Shown: positions 54,334 to 63,912, numbered from the stretch's first letter. The stretch: DNA of 64,000 nt from Ktedonobacter sp. SOSP1-85 (GCF_016587415.1 NZ_BNJI01000001.1:4627501-4691500); one strand, 5' to 3'. The notes: a model not told the origin generated them from the letters alone. Translations and numbers: made by a program.

Positions 54334-56592
54334 ATGGTAAGTATGTCCTGGAGAAAACGTTTGTCGAAGCGTGTTTCTATCTGGCAAAATCGACTCTATC
54401 TCTATCCACGCCCTGAGCCGCTAGAACGCACGCGTCTCTTCTGGGTCGCGCTTGGCCTGGTGACGACAGCTGTGGTGGTGTTTTCTGCCTATTTTATCTT
54501 GTTGCTGACCACTGGCCATAGCGCGTTTGGGACTAACGCCGAAGACCTGGGGATCATGGACCAGGCAATCTGGAATCTGGCCTATCACGGTGAGCTTCAT
54601 CAAACAATCTGCAATATTATTTCTGATACAAATTGTTACTCACCTGAAGGCATCAACCGCTTCGCGATTCATTTTGAGCCGATTTTATGGCCCATTTCGT
54701 GGCTCTACTACCTCTGGGCCGATCCACGCATGCTGCTGATTTTTCAGACCGTTGTTGTGGCTCTGGGGGCCTATCCGGCCTTCTTGCTGGCCCGACTCCG
54801 TCTACGCAACGAATTGGCCGCTGTGGCGATTGCCCTGCTCTATTTGCTTTATCCCGCTCAGCAGCAAGCGACGATCTATGACTTCCACGCCGTAACCTTG
54901 ACCACGAGCCTGTTGCTCTTTACGTTTTATTTTATGTATACCCGGCGTACCGCACCTATGTTTGTGTTTGCGCTGCTCTCGATGGCCTGTAAAGAGGAGA
55001 TTCCACTCGTTATCGCCATGTTCTGTCTCTGGTCGATGGTGTTCCAGCGCCGCTGGCGCAGTAGCGCTATTCTGCTGGTCATTGCCCTGGCCTGGTTTGG
55101 AATCGCTTATTACTATGTCTTCCCACACTTTAGCCCAACGGGAAAGCCTCTGCTCTCAGGACGCTATGATGGCGCGAGCCAGGGGACGACCAGGGATTTC
55201 TTGCATAAGTATCTGCTTGATAGCAAGCACCGCGATTATCTCAAAATTCTCCTGGAACCTGCTGTTTTCTTGCCTGTGCTGGCTCCATGGGTGATGGTAC
55301 TGGCTGCGCCAACCCTGGCCTTGAATTTGCTCTCGTCACATGAGGGACAGTACAGTGGCCTCTTCCAATATAATGCCGAGATTGTTCCTGTGCTGATTTT
55401 TGCGACGATTGAGGCCCTGGTATTGTTGCTCTGGTTGATACAGCTTGGCTCAGATTGGTTGAACAGGCGCACGGCCCAGGCCGAGCCTGCTGACTCTGAG
55501 TCCTTGCGTCCAGCTCAGAGGCGCAAACCACGCTTGGCTAGTCGCCTGTTACAATTGAGCGTGATGACAGCCCTCCTCTGTGTGACGCTCTTTAGCTCGC
55601 TGCGCACAGACTACTATTTCCATGGTGCTCTGCCTTTCTCGGTCGATTTTCATTGGCCCCAGATCTCCACGCGCACACAACTACTACAGAAATTTGTCGA
55701 TATGGTGCCACCCGATGCATCAATCTCGGCTCAGACACGCCTGGTGCCCCACTTGAGTCAACGCCAGAGGATCTATATGTTTCCTTACGCTAACGACCAG
55801 GCGGACTATGTGATACTGGATTTGCAGGGAGATTTCTATCCCTTCTATGGGTCGGATGCCTATAGCCGGTCGGTGAAGAGCGTTTTGCTGAGCGGTAAAT
55901 ATGGGATTGTGAAGGCTGAGGATGGGATGCTCTTGCTGAAGAAGGGGTTGCCAGCCCCTGGCCTCTCCCCACTCTCTCCTGTACAGGCTGGTCCAGGCGC
56001 CGATCTCACGCATGCGCTTCCAAATCTCCCAGCCTCACTCTGCGCTGATACACTCGTCTCCCCTCAAGAGATGCAGCAAATTCAGCATCCACTCCAGGCT
56101 ACCTTCAGTGCCGGGAATGGCAGTCTACAATTGCTGGGCTATGATGCAACCTTGAATAGCAAATATGAGAATGCGAAGACACATCAGTATGATCGTACCG
56201 ATGTGCATGCGACGATTTCGACCTACTGGAAAGTCGTGCAACCCATTCGCGTCTCCCAACAAATCGCTTTTATTATGGAGACAAGTGATGGGCAAGAACA
56301 CCTGTCCAGTACTGATGTGCCGCTGCTAAACTGGTGTCAAAGTAACACCTGGAAGCCGGGTGATGTGATCAAGATGCAGTCGAATAATTTCTTCTTGCTG
56401 CATCCGGGAAGCCCTCTTTATCCGAAAGGGCTAGCCCATCTTTCCATAGCCCTTTTACCTCTAGCACAGCCTTCTAGTACAATAATGGATGTACAAGCAC
56501 GCCTTCATGTCGACATGGAGAAGAGCCAGGATGGTGTTGAGGTCAATCAAAACGCGCGGCTCTTGCGTTTGTTCGCATTGAACCTGATCTAA
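54334..56592 (+). CDS. DUF2079 multi-pass membrane protein (glycosyltransferase-C-like)
   Basis: 752 residues from ATG 54334 (AAGGTGG upstream). About ten helices in the first 500 residues, then a ~250-residue soluble domain. DUF2079 hallmarks: AEDLGIMDQAIWNLAYHGEL, RFAIHFEPILWPISWLYYL, YDFHAVTLTTSLLLF and KEEIPLVIAM. These resemble GT-C enzymes that use lipid-linked sugars at the outer membrane face; the acidic pair EDLGIMDQ may be catalytic (inference). Expected partner: the preceding glycosyltransferase. Confidence 0.87.
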   Translation: MVSMSWRKRLSKRVSIWQNRLYLYPRPEPLERTRLFWVALGLVTTAVVVFSAYFILLLTTGHSAFGTNAEDLGIMDQAIWNLAYHGELHQTICNIISDTNCYSPEGINRFAIHFEPILWPISWLYYLWADPRMLLIFQTVVVALGAYPAFLLARLRLRNELAAVAIALLYLLYPAQQQATIYDFHAVTLTTSLLLFTFYFMYTRRTAPMFVFALLSMACKEEIPLVIAMFCLWSMVFQRRWRSSAILLVIALAWFGIAYYYVFPHFSPTGKPLLSGRYDGASQGTTRDFLHKYLLDSKHRDYLKILLEPAVFLPVLAPWVMVLAAPTLALNLLSSHEGQYSGLFQYNAEIVPVLIFATIEALVLLLWLIQLGSDWLNRRTAQAEPADSESLRPAQRRKPRLASRLLQLSVMTALLCVTLFSSLRTDYYFHGALPFSVDFHWPQISTRTQLLQKFVDMVPPDASISAQTRLVPHLSQRQRIYMFPYANDQADYVILDLQGDFYPFYGSDAYSRSVKSVLLSGKYGIVKAEDGMLLLKKGLPAPGLSPLSPVQAGPGADLTHALPNLPASLCADTLVSPQEMQQIQHPLQATFSAGNGSLQLLGYDATLNSKYENAKTHQYDRTDVHATISTYWKVVQPIRVSQQIAFIMETSDGQEHLSSTDVPLLNWCQSNTWKPGDVIKMQSNNFFLLHPGSPLYPKGLAHLSIALLPLAQPSSTIMDVQARLHVDMEKSQDGVEVNQNARLLRLFALNLI

Positions 56593-56659
56593 AAAAATTC
56601 ACCCACCTGATGCTGAATGCGTTGGCATGCAGACCGATTAGATGAAAGAGGATGTTGCG

Positions 56660-58297
56660 ATGGGCGTCTATATAGGTCAACTACCGCCTGCTGAGATTGC
56701 GAGGTTGAAGGCTGAGCTTGCCGAAACTTTAATCGCGAATTTCTGTTACCCACGGTTTTTTGACCACCGGAAACAGGCATTATGTACGCGGCCAGTCGAC
56801 CGTGCCAAGCGCCAGGAAGTCTGGTTATACTTAAGCTCATTCGACTTTACGACCTGGGGCCGGCTCGATCTGATGTCGGTGGATCTTCAGCACCAGGTAG
56901 AGCGCCTCTTTATTCAGTTTGTGCAGCGCAACCGGAGTTTCTTCGGGGAGCAGGGCCGGCGACGCATGGCGGACATTCGCATGCTTATCAATACATGTGC
57001 ATCATCTGTCGTACAGAATTTGCGCTTGCATATCTCGGGGCAGAAACAGCTCAATCCTCCCTTTGGCAGCCCTCGCCCAGTGGTCTCCTGGTCGGCACCC
57101 AGTTTAAGCGGGAAGGTCGAGCCAGGCTGGGAGCAGATCGCAGCCTCTACGATGCAGCTTCAGCAGCAGTTGCAGGAGCTACGTGGCGAACCCACCAGGA
57201 ATGCTCCGCCAGCCCAAACACCAGCGCGTGGCACCAGAAGCGGTGCATTGCGTGCCGAGAATGCCTCTACTGCCGCGGGGATATACGCTGAGTTCAAGAA
57301 CAAAGGGCCAGCCGAACAGGAGTATGGGCAAGCGGCTTCGACGTTGGCGGAGGCCTTGCCTCCCACGCCTCATGTGCGTCCGCGCCCGGCGGCGAATGCG
57401 CCGGGGCGTCCTGTGGCTACTGTAGCTCCAGCTCAGCCCACGCAGGCTCCTCAGCAGGGAAGACGTCCCTCCGAGCCTTTGTCTCAACCCGTTGCTCGCG
57501 CCGACGCTCCGGCTGCTACCAGGCCTGAAACTTCACGCCGCTCCGGGCCTCTTGCACCACCCACAATCCCGCCATCCGACACATGGCGTAATAGTAATAA
57601 TATAAGAGGCGACGTTCCACCAGCCTCTTCTGGAACACAGGCTCGGCGCCCAAGCACCAGTTTGCCCGACCCACGCGCACGCGTCGAGGCATCACAGTCA
57701 GTGCAGCCTGAGGCCGCGCAGGTCTTTGAACCCGTCGAGCCTTATCAGCCACAGGCCTCCAATGGAGCGCGCCATAATCGTGGAGGGAGCACTGCCCCTT
57801 CCTATGGGGCTATTGAGTCGATGCAGACATCCTCTATGTCTCCTGTACGCCCAGAGGATTTTACCGCTTTTCGCAATCCGTCGACTTCAGAGGAGCGCGA
57901 GAATGATTATGTCGCTCCGGTTACCGTTAAGCCCGCACAGCCTTCTCCTACCCGCTCCACGGCTCCCGCCCCTATCGCGTCCAATCTTCCGACTGAGTCC
58001 CGCGAATCCAACGCGCTGGCCGTGGGCGATGACGATATCGCGATTTTTGAGCAGATGCGTCAGCAGCTGGTCGTGTGGTTGCGCATTGAGGTGATTACCT
58101 CTGGCCAGGAGATCGATAGTCAGGGACCCGTACAGCTTATTGAGCTGCTCAGGCAGCAGGGGCGCATCGATGAGACACGCCTGCAAGTCGTCTCGACCCT
58201 GCTCAACCTCGCGAACCAGGTGATCAAGACCGGCCAGGTCTCCCTGATGGATTATAAGCAGGCCTTGATGTTCCATCTTATGCATACACGGCGCTAA
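56660..58297 (+). CDS. Protein with conserved ends and long Pro-rich middle, function unknown
   Basis: 545 residues from ATG 56660 (GAGGAT upstream). The first ~150 residues look folded and helical (IARLKAELAETLIANFCYP, LYLSSFDFTTWGRLDLMS). The middle (about 180-445) is Pro/Ala/Arg-rich and disordered. The last ~90 residues are helical (IAIFEQMRQQLVVWLRIEV ... LMDYKQALMFHLMH). No membrane helix. Not recognised; it looks like a scaffold. Confidence 0.7.
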   Translation: MGVYIGQLPPAEIARLKAELAETLIANFCYPRFFDHRKQALCTRPVDRAKRQEVWLYLSSFDFTTWGRLDLMSVDLQHQVERLFIQFVQRNRSFFGEQGRRRMADIRMLINTCASSVVQNLRLHISGQKQLNPPFGSPRPVVSWSAPSLSGKVEPGWEQIAASTMQLQQQLQELRGEPTRNAPPAQTPARGTRSGALRAENASTAAGIYAEFKNKGPAEQEYGQAASTLAEALPPTPHVRPRPAANAPGRPVATVAPAQPTQAPQQGRRPSEPLSQPVARADAPAATRPETSRRSGPLAPPTIPPSDTWRNSNNIRGDVPPASSGTQARRPSTSLPDPRARVEASQSVQPEAAQVFEPVEPYQPQASNGARHNRGGSTAPSYGAIESMQTSSMSPVRPEDFTAFRNPSTSEERENDYVAPVTVKPAQPSPTRSTAPAPIASNLPTESRESNALAVGDDDIAIFEQMRQQLVVWLRIEVITSGQEIDSQGPVQLIELLRQQGRIDETRLQVVSTLLNLANQVIKTGQVSLMDYKQALMFHLMHTRR

Positions 58298-58306
58298 AGA
58301 TTTAAG

Positions 58307-58377
58307 CTAATGGAGCATGATGAAGCGCGCCCTGGTAGCCACAGACTACCAGGGCGCGCTTCATCATGCTCCATTAG
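58307..58377. terminator. Long palindromic hairpin between converging genes
   Basis: Perfect 32-bp arms (58307-58338, 58346-58377), seven-base loop, between the Pro-rich protein gene (+) and mfd (-). Confidence 0.8.
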
Positions 58378-58384
58378 TACCCTT

Positions 58385-61300
58385 TTATGCGCTATGGGTT
58401 ACCGCCGCGGTAATTGAGGGCAGTAGTTCCTGTAGCTTCTCCATCCAGTCGGGGCCGAGGAGGCGACGCGGGATACGGACCACGCCCTGTTGCACCTGGG
58501 CATCATTGCGGAAGCGCTTATACAGGTTGATGCGGTTGGGAATGATATTGCGCTTGACGCTCAAGATAAAGGCGTTATCCTTGAGGGCAATTGACTCATA
58601 GCCAAGCTGAGCAGCCTGCACCTTCAGCCGTACCAGGGAGAGAAGGTTTTGGACCGGGGCGGGTAGGGGACCGAAGCGATCAGTTAGCTCAGCCTCCATG
58701 GCCTCGACCTGCTCGGGCTGGCTCAGGTTGGCCAGGCGCTGGTAGAAGTTGACCTTGAGCGTGCGGTCACCAATGAAGTCGTCGGGCAGGTAGGAGTCCA
58801 GGGGGAGATCGACGCTGGTGGCGATGCCCGCGACCTCGACTGGCTTGCCCTGTATCTCCTGAATGGCTTCTGCCAGCAGTTTGCAGTACAGGTCGAAGCC
58901 AATGGTGTTCATAAAGCCGGACTGCTCGCCGCCCAGCAGGTTACCCGCGCCACGAATCTCCAGGTCTTTCATGGCGATTCTGAAGCCTGCTCCCAGCTCA
59001 GTGGCCTCAAAGATGGCGCGCAGGCGTTTCTCCTGAATAGGCGTCAGGCGCGCGTTCTTGCCGTAGAAGAAGTAGGCGTATGCCTGGTGTGTGCCGCGCC
59101 CCACGCGCCCGCGAAGCTGGTAGAGCTGCGAGAGGCCGAAATAGGCGGCGTTGTTGACGATGATAGTGTTGGCGTTTGGAATATCCAGGCCGTTTTCGAT
59201 AATGGTCGTCGAGATGAGGACGTCATACTCGCCATTAGTAAAGCTGAGCATGACCTTCTCCAGCATGTCTTCGTTCATCTGACCATGACCAACGGTGATA
59301 CGCGCCTCGGGGACCAGTTTCTGGAGCTTCTGTGCGATCATCTGAATACCCTGTACGCGGTTATGCACGAAGAAGACCTGCCCTCCCCGGTCTATCTCGC
59401 GTAGAATGGCCTCGCGTACCAACTCATCATCATATTCGCGGATGGTGGTGCGGATAGGGAGGCGCTCCTGCGGTGGCGTCTCGATGACGCTCATGTCGCG
59501 CAGGTTGACCAGGGACATGTGCAGGGTACGCGGAATGGGGGTCGCGGTCATGGTGAGTACGTCGACCTCGTTGCGTAGTTGTTTCAGGCGCTCTTTATGC
59601 ATGACGCCGAAGCGCTGCTCTTCGTCGACGATGAGCAGGCCCAGGTGGAAGAAGACCACGTCCTTTTGGAGCAGGCGATGCGTGCCGATGATGATATCGA
59701 CCTTGCCCATTGCCAGGTCTTCCAGTACCTGCTTCTGCTCCTTCTCCGAGCGGAAGCGGCTGAGTAGCTCAACGCGTACGGGATAGGCCTTGAGGCGCTC
59801 TTTAAAGGTGTTATAGTGTTGCAGGGCCAGGACGGTGGTGGGCACGAGCACGGCGACCTGGCGCTGGTCCAGGACGGATTTGAAGGCGGCACGCAGAGCG
59901 ACCTCGGTCTTGCCGTAGCCAACGTCGCCACAGACGAGGCGATCCATGGCCTTGGGACGTTCCATGTCCGCCTTGACCTCTTCGATGGCGCGGGCCTGGT
60001 CGGGCGTCTCCTCGTAGGGAAATGCATCCTCCAGTTCCTGCAACCAGGGCTGCTCGGAGTCAGGGGAAAAGGCGTGTCCAGGGGCCGCTTCGCGCGCGCT
60101 ATAGAGCTTGAGCAACTCTCTGGCAACGTCCTGAACGCTCTCCTTCACGCGCGACTTGGCCCGCGTCCACTCGGTCGTACCCAGCTTACTTAGCGCGGGG
60201 ACGGAGTCGCCCATGCCGATAAAGCGCGTGACGCGGTCAAGCTGATCGGTTGGTATATAGAGCTTATCGGTTCCGGCGTAGTGAATAAGCAGGTATTCGC
60301 GCTCCACGCCGGCCAGGTTCATTTTTGTCAGGCCCTCGAAGCGCCCGATGCCATGTTCCTGGTGTACGACATAGTCGCCAGGGTTGACCTCCGCCAGGAA
60401 TGAGGCGGGGGTGACGGGCTTGCGTCGTTGCTGGCTACGTCGCTTGGACCAGCCAAAGATCTCGGTATCGGTGTAGATATAGAGCGCGAGCGAGCGACAC
60501 TGCCAGCCCTCGCTCATCTGGCCCTGGATGAGGGTGAGAGTGCCCGCTTCAGGCAACTGGTTAATATTGGTGCCAGGGCTAACGTGAATGGCCTTGTCCT
60601 GAAGAATACTCTCGTCACTGAGCACCTCGGCCATACGCCGTGCCTGTGCCGTGACGATGACGATGCGGTCCCGGTTCTCCAGGGCCTTGTGGCAGTCCAG
60701 GACGAAGGCGCGCAGGCGTCCACCATAAGAGTTGGCGCTGCTGAAGGGGGGCATCAGGTGTTCTGAGCCACCATGCTGGCGCATCTCAAACTCGCCCTCG
60801 GCGGCGGAGAGGATATCTGCGAAGCGTACCTGGCGCCGCTGCTGGAGTGCAAGCTCTAGCTCTGGCCAGGCTATATGTGCCTCTTTCAGATGCGCCGGGT
60901 TCTCGCGCTCACGCTCCAGGCGCTCTTTGATCTCCTGGACCTGGGCGTCGAGCTCCAGAATACGATTTTGAATGAGACCAGGGTTATCCAGAATGAGCAG
61001 GCCTGTACGTGGCAGGTAGTCCAGCACAGTGGCAGGCTGATGCAGGTAGGGGAGATAGAAGGCTATATCGTCGAAGGAGCGCCGCTGCTTGAGCACGTCG
61101 AGGTCATTGTTCCAGCGCTCCTCGGCGTCACGATGCAGGATTTTGCTGTCAAGCGTGGCAAGCTCCTGCGCGGCCTGAGGACCACGTACCGGTAGCGCCT
61201 CGCGGGCAGGCCCCACTACACAGTCCTGAATCGGGTTCAGGGAGCGCTGTGTGGCCTGGTCAAAGGTACGAATAGACTCAATCTCATCGCCGAAAAATTC

Positions 61301-61894
61301 GATGCGTACCGGGCGTGGCAGCGTTGGTGGAAAGAGGTCGATAATACCGCCGCGATGGCTGAACTGCCCCGGTTGCTCAACCTCGGCGACCGGCTCATAC
61401 CCCAGGTCATAGAGCTGTTCAAGCATCGAGGTCAGGTCGGTCTCCTGTCCCTCACGCAACTGAAAGAGGGCGGTGGCAAGCTCCTGTGGAGGAATGACTG
61501 GCTGAGTCAGGGCACGTGCCGAGCAGACAACAATCGGGGTACGCTCACGCTCGACCAGAGCTATAAAGGTTTGCAGGCGGTGTTGCGTGGTTTCGGCGTC
61601 GCCTATGAGGCGCTCGAAGGGCATGGCATCCCGGTCTGGCAGGCAGAAGACATCGCTAGGATTGATAAGAAATTGTTTGAGTGTCTCCGCCAGCTGCGTA
61701 GCCTGATTCTCGTCCTGTACGACGATCAGCAAAGGTTGCTTGAGCGAGACGGAGAGGGTCGCGATAACATATGGGCGCGCAGCCTCCGTAATACCCGTGA
61801 GCAGGGGAACGCCTTCGGGCTGGCGAACCTGCTCCAGAAGACGGCGAAACTCGGGTCGCTGAGCCAGTACTGAAAGTAATCCCTGTAAAGTCAC
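58385..61894 (-). CDS. mfd: Transcription-repair coupling factor
   Basis: 1169 residues, full length. It removes stalled RNA polymerase and recruits UvrA. N-terminal UvrB-like region (about 1-340), the RNA-polymerase-interacting CarD/TRCF domain (VNPGDYVVHQEHGIGRFEGL), and the helicase core with Walker A DVGYGKTEVALRA, DEEQ box (LLIVDEEQRFG), TATPIPRTL and QLRGRVGRG; the C-terminal TRCF domain ends with a conserved hydrophobic stretch. GTG start behind GGAGGGTGAT. Promoter at 62016-62045. Confidence 0.97.
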   Translation of the reverse strand: MTLQGLLSVLAQRPEFRRLLEQVRQPEGVPLLTGITEAARPYVIATLSVSLKQPLLIVVQDENQATQLAETLKQFLINPSDVFCLPDRDAMPFERLIGDAETTQHRLQTFIALVERERTPIVVCSARALTQPVIPPQELATALFQLREGQETDLTSMLEQLYDLGYEPVAEVEQPGQFSHRGGIIDLFPPTLPRPVRIEFFGDEIESIRTFDQATQRSLNPIQDCVVGPAREALPVRGPQAAQELATLDSKILHRDAEERWNNDLDVLKQRRSFDDIAFYLPYLHQPATVLDYLPRTGLLILDNPGLIQNRILELDAQVQEIKERLERERENPAHLKEAHIAWPELELALQQRRQVRFADILSAAEGEFEMRQHGGSEHLMPPFSSANSYGGRLRAFVLDCHKALENRDRIVIVTAQARRMAEVLSDESILQDKAIHVSPGTNINQLPEAGTLTLIQGQMSEGWQCRSLALYIYTDTEIFGWSKRRSQQRRKPVTPASFLAEVNPGDYVVHQEHGIGRFEGLTKMNLAGVEREYLLIHYAGTDKLYIPTDQLDRVTRFIGMGDSVPALSKLGTTEWTRAKSRVKESVQDVARELLKLYSAREAAPGHAFSPDSEQPWLQELEDAFPYEETPDQARAIEEVKADMERPKAMDRLVCGDVGYGKTEVALRAAFKSVLDQRQVAVLVPTTVLALQHYNTFKERLKAYPVRVELLSRFRSEKEQKQVLEDLAMGKVDIIIGTHRLLQKDVVFFHLGLLIVDEEQRFGVMHKERLKQLRNEVDVLTMTATPIPRTLHMSLVNLRDMSVIETPPQERLPIRTTIREYDDELVREAILREIDRGGQVFFVHNRVQGIQMIAQKLQKLVPEARITVGHGQMNEDMLEKVMLSFTNGEYDVLISTTIIENGLDIPNANTIIVNNAAYFGLSQLYQLRGRVGRGTHQAYAYFFYGKNARLTPIQEKRLRAIFEATELGAGFRIAMKDLEIRGAGNLLGGEQSGFMNTIGFDLYCKLLAEAIQEIQGKPVEVAGIATSVDLPLDSYLPDDFIGDRTLKVNFYQRLANLSQPEQVEAMEAELTDRFGPLPAPVQNLLSLVRLKVQAAQLGYESIALKDNAFILSVKRNIIPNRINLYKRFRNDAQVQQGVVRIPRRLLGPDWMEKLQELLPSITAAVTHSA

Positions 61895-62015
61895 ATCACC
61901 CTCCAGCTAATGCGGTGTCGTATCATGCCATGCCTTGCAAGACCCTCAAACGGATCGAGAGACATTTTGCAGGCCAGATAGCCACGCATCGCTTCCAATC
62001 TACATCCGCACGAGG

Positions 62016-62045
62016 AGTATATCAAAAGAAAATTTAGCATGTCAA
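62016..62045 (-). promoter_or_regulatory. mfd promoter
   Basis: Minus strand: -35 TTGACA (62040-62045), 18-base spacer, -10 TATACT (62016-62021). Start about 62009, leader about 115 bases. The remaining 62046-62255 stretch up to the tnpB element shows an orphan hairpin arm (TTTTCCACGCACACACCC near 62223-62240) and nothing else recognised. Confidence 0.8.
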
Positions 62046-62268
62046 GTTATAGATAATGGGAAATGCCCCTACAACCACGTGGGGGTAGGGGTCGTGTCGG
62101 CAGCTTCTTCTCTACTAGTCGCTATCATAGCGTACAAGACACATTTTCGCAATGCCCCAATGCATAGCAATGGACCTTTTTGTTGTGTTTTGAGCTATAT
62201 TGATAGAGGTCATGGCAGTGTCTTTTCCACGCACACACCCTTTGAGACAGAAAGTCAGTACCCTACGG

Positions 62269-63582
62269 CTAAAGCCGAGGGCTTGGAGTTGTGTCTGAAC
62301 TCCACCGCAATTCAGCATACCTTTTCAGGCGTGCTGCTTTGGCTTCAACGTCCGACACATCAGGGCGTACTGACAAGAGGCCCGTTCCTATCCAGTCTTG
62401 CCGGATAAGAAGCGTTCGCATCGCAATGTTTCTTGCACCAACCAGATCGGCATGGAGCGTGTACTGACAATTCTGACAGAGAAAGAGCAAGCCCTTGTGT
62501 GGACGATTCTCTTTGCAGGTATGCCCACATTTGGGGCAGGCCTGCGAGGTGTAGTTGGCATCCACCTTGATCGCCATACTTTGATGCAAGAGCGCTTTAT
62601 AAGCGATCATACTGTGCAACTCTGCAAAGGACCATTTGGAAAAGGCACGATTGGCTTTGCGCTGTTTTGCACTGGCTCGCTTGCCTTTCCGTCGTTTGGT
62701 CTGCTCGCGAATATCTGTCAGATGCTCCAGTCCAATCAAGCTTTGAGGATATTGCTTCACAATCCGTTTACTCACGACATGATTGGCGTTTGCTTTCAAC
62801 CGTCTCTCTCGTCCACTGATGGCAACGAGCCTTCTCGTCGCGGAACGAGTGCCTTTCTTTTGCAGACGCTTTCTCAGTCGTGCAGAGTGATGGGATCTAG
62901 CAACAATGGAGGTGTCAGCATGGAAGGTGCAATTGCCTTGCATTGTCGCCGTGACGGCAAGGTATCGCATCCCCACATCCACGCCAACGACCTGCTTGTG
63001 TGTTTCTGGGGTAGGATCAGCCGTCTCCACTTCCAGGGAGACAAGGAGGTAAAACTGCTTCTTGGCTTTGTCATACCAGAGTTTCGATGCACCAATCTCC
63101 GTACCACGCTGGATCAATGCCACATGCTTATTGTAGCCAGTATAGGGCACAACGATACGTCCATCGAGCGTGAGAAGACTCACGTGCTGCTCTTTCTTGA
63201 ACGTGTAGTCTTTCTTATACTGGTAGGTCAACGTGGGAGAGAGAAACGTAGGAGCCTGATCAAGCCCTTTATACCGTTTCTTGGTGAGACCTGCCTTACG
63301 ATGAGCAGCATTGTTCTTCACCTTTGTCCATAAGCCTTTATAGGTGGCACCAACTTGGCGAGGAACAGAACAGGCCATTTGCGAAGGCAGATGAAAACGG
63401 AGACGGATCTCTTCGTAGGTGGCATCTTGCAAACGAAGAGCATTACTCAATTTGCCATTCGCAAAGGCGTACTGGCTCACATAGTTGAGTGAATCACGAT
63501 ACGCCAGTTGCGTTGTGCGTAATGCCTTGAATTGCTCGGGCGTTGTATTCAATTTAAGTTTCGCTGTTAATACCGTTTTCAT
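62269..63582 (-). CDS. tnpB: TnpB RNA-guided nuclease (IS605 OrfB family)
   Basis: 437 residues. RuvC-I Asp202 in VVGVDVGMRYLAV, RuvC-II Glu286 in LIGLEHLTDI, zinc ribbon ACPKCGH and CQNCQ, RuvC-III Asp379 in LHADLVGARNIA: all present, so the protein looks active. The N-terminal wedge domain reads TVLTAKLKLNTTPEQFKAL. TnpB cuts DNA using an omega RNA made from the 3' end of its gene; here that RNA would end near 62256 with its guide taken from 62255 downward. The start has no Shine-Dalgarno, and a TATAAT lies seven bases upstream, so the mRNA may be leaderless. Confidence 0.93.
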   Translation of the reverse strand: MKTVLTAKLKLNTTPEQFKALRTTQLAYRDSLNYVSQYAFANGKLSNALRLQDATYEEIRLRFHLPSQMACSVPRQVGATYKGLWTKVKNNAAHRKAGLTKKRYKGLDQAPTFLSPTLTYQYKKDYTFKKEQHVSLLTLDGRIVVPYTGYNKHVALIQRGTEIGASKLWYDKAKKQFYLLVSLEVETADPTPETHKQVVGVDVGMRYLAVTATMQGNCTFHADTSIVARSHHSARLRKRLQKKGTRSATRRLVAISGRERRLKANANHVVSKRIVKQYPQSLIGLEHLTDIREQTKRRKGKRASAKQRKANRAFSKWSFAELHSMIAYKALLHQSMAIKVDANYTSQACPKCGHTCKENRPHKGLLFLCQNCQYTLHADLVGARNIAMRTLLIRQDWIGTGLLSVRPDVSDVEAKAARLKRYAELRWSSDTTPSPRL

Positions 63583-63589
63583 AGTCTGA

Positions 63590-63595
63590 ATTATA
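63590..63595 (-). promoter_or_regulatory. tnpB -10 box, leaderless start
   Basis: TATAAT on the minus strand ends seven bases before the ATG of tnpB (63582). Transcription would begin at or next to the start codon. Confidence 0.6.
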
Positions 63596-63780
63596 CCATA
63601 GTTTTCATCTGCCTGTCAATAATACATGAGCAGATGAAAGCATGTCTACGGCATATTCCACCCAAGCCACCTCCAAAGGAACGCCGCATTCCTCCCCATG
63701 CCTGAAAGGGCAGAGGCATCCTGCGGCGTTTTCGGTGAAAATGCAGTCTCTCCCTCTTGACAGTGGGGTTTTTCTCGATT

Positions 63781-63822
63781 ACTATTTCAATAGTCATTGA
63801 AATGCTGAATCATTGAAATAGT
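63781..63822 (+). promoter_or_regulatory. Direct and inverted repeats upstream of arsR-like gene
   Basis: TCATTGAAAT occurs twice in the same direction (63794-63803, 63810-63819), 16 bases apart. In addition ACTATTTCAAT (63781-63791) is inverted at 63812-63822. This looks like an operator cluster, perhaps for the ArsR-type regulator encoded at 63937. Confidence 0.5.
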
Positions 63823-63827
63823 AAAGC

Positions 63828-63912
63828 GTAAGGGTGTGTGGGCCGGCTGGCTCCGCCAGCCGGCCCACACACCCTTACCCCATGCGAGGCACCGCAGGTG
63901 CTGAGGCGGGAA
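63828..63912. repeat. Long palindromic hairpin plus satellite hairpin
   Basis: Perfect 24-bp arms (63828-63851, 63855-63878), arm GTAAGGGTGTGTGGGCCGGC, three-base loop. A GCGAGGCACCGCAGGTGC satellite follows at about 63884-63903. It lies between tnpB (minus) and the arsR-like gene (plus), which diverge. Confidence 0.75.

Larger units (their letters stand above)
62256..63640 (-). mobile_element. IS200/IS605-group element with tnpB only (IS1341-like)
   Basis: tnpB without tnpA. The right-end hairpin CCCTCGGCTTTAGCCGTAGGG (62261-62281) overlaps the tnpB stop and ends near GTACTGAC; the left-end candidate is the hairpin TTTCATCTGC/GCAGATGAAA (63603-63612, 63630-63639). The exact ends are uncertain. 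Mobility would need a TnpA from elsewhere. Confidence 0.7.

Noticed and set aside
62398..63333. 311-codon open frame opposite tnpB
   Set aside because: Antisense shadow of the TnpB gene, no supporting signals.
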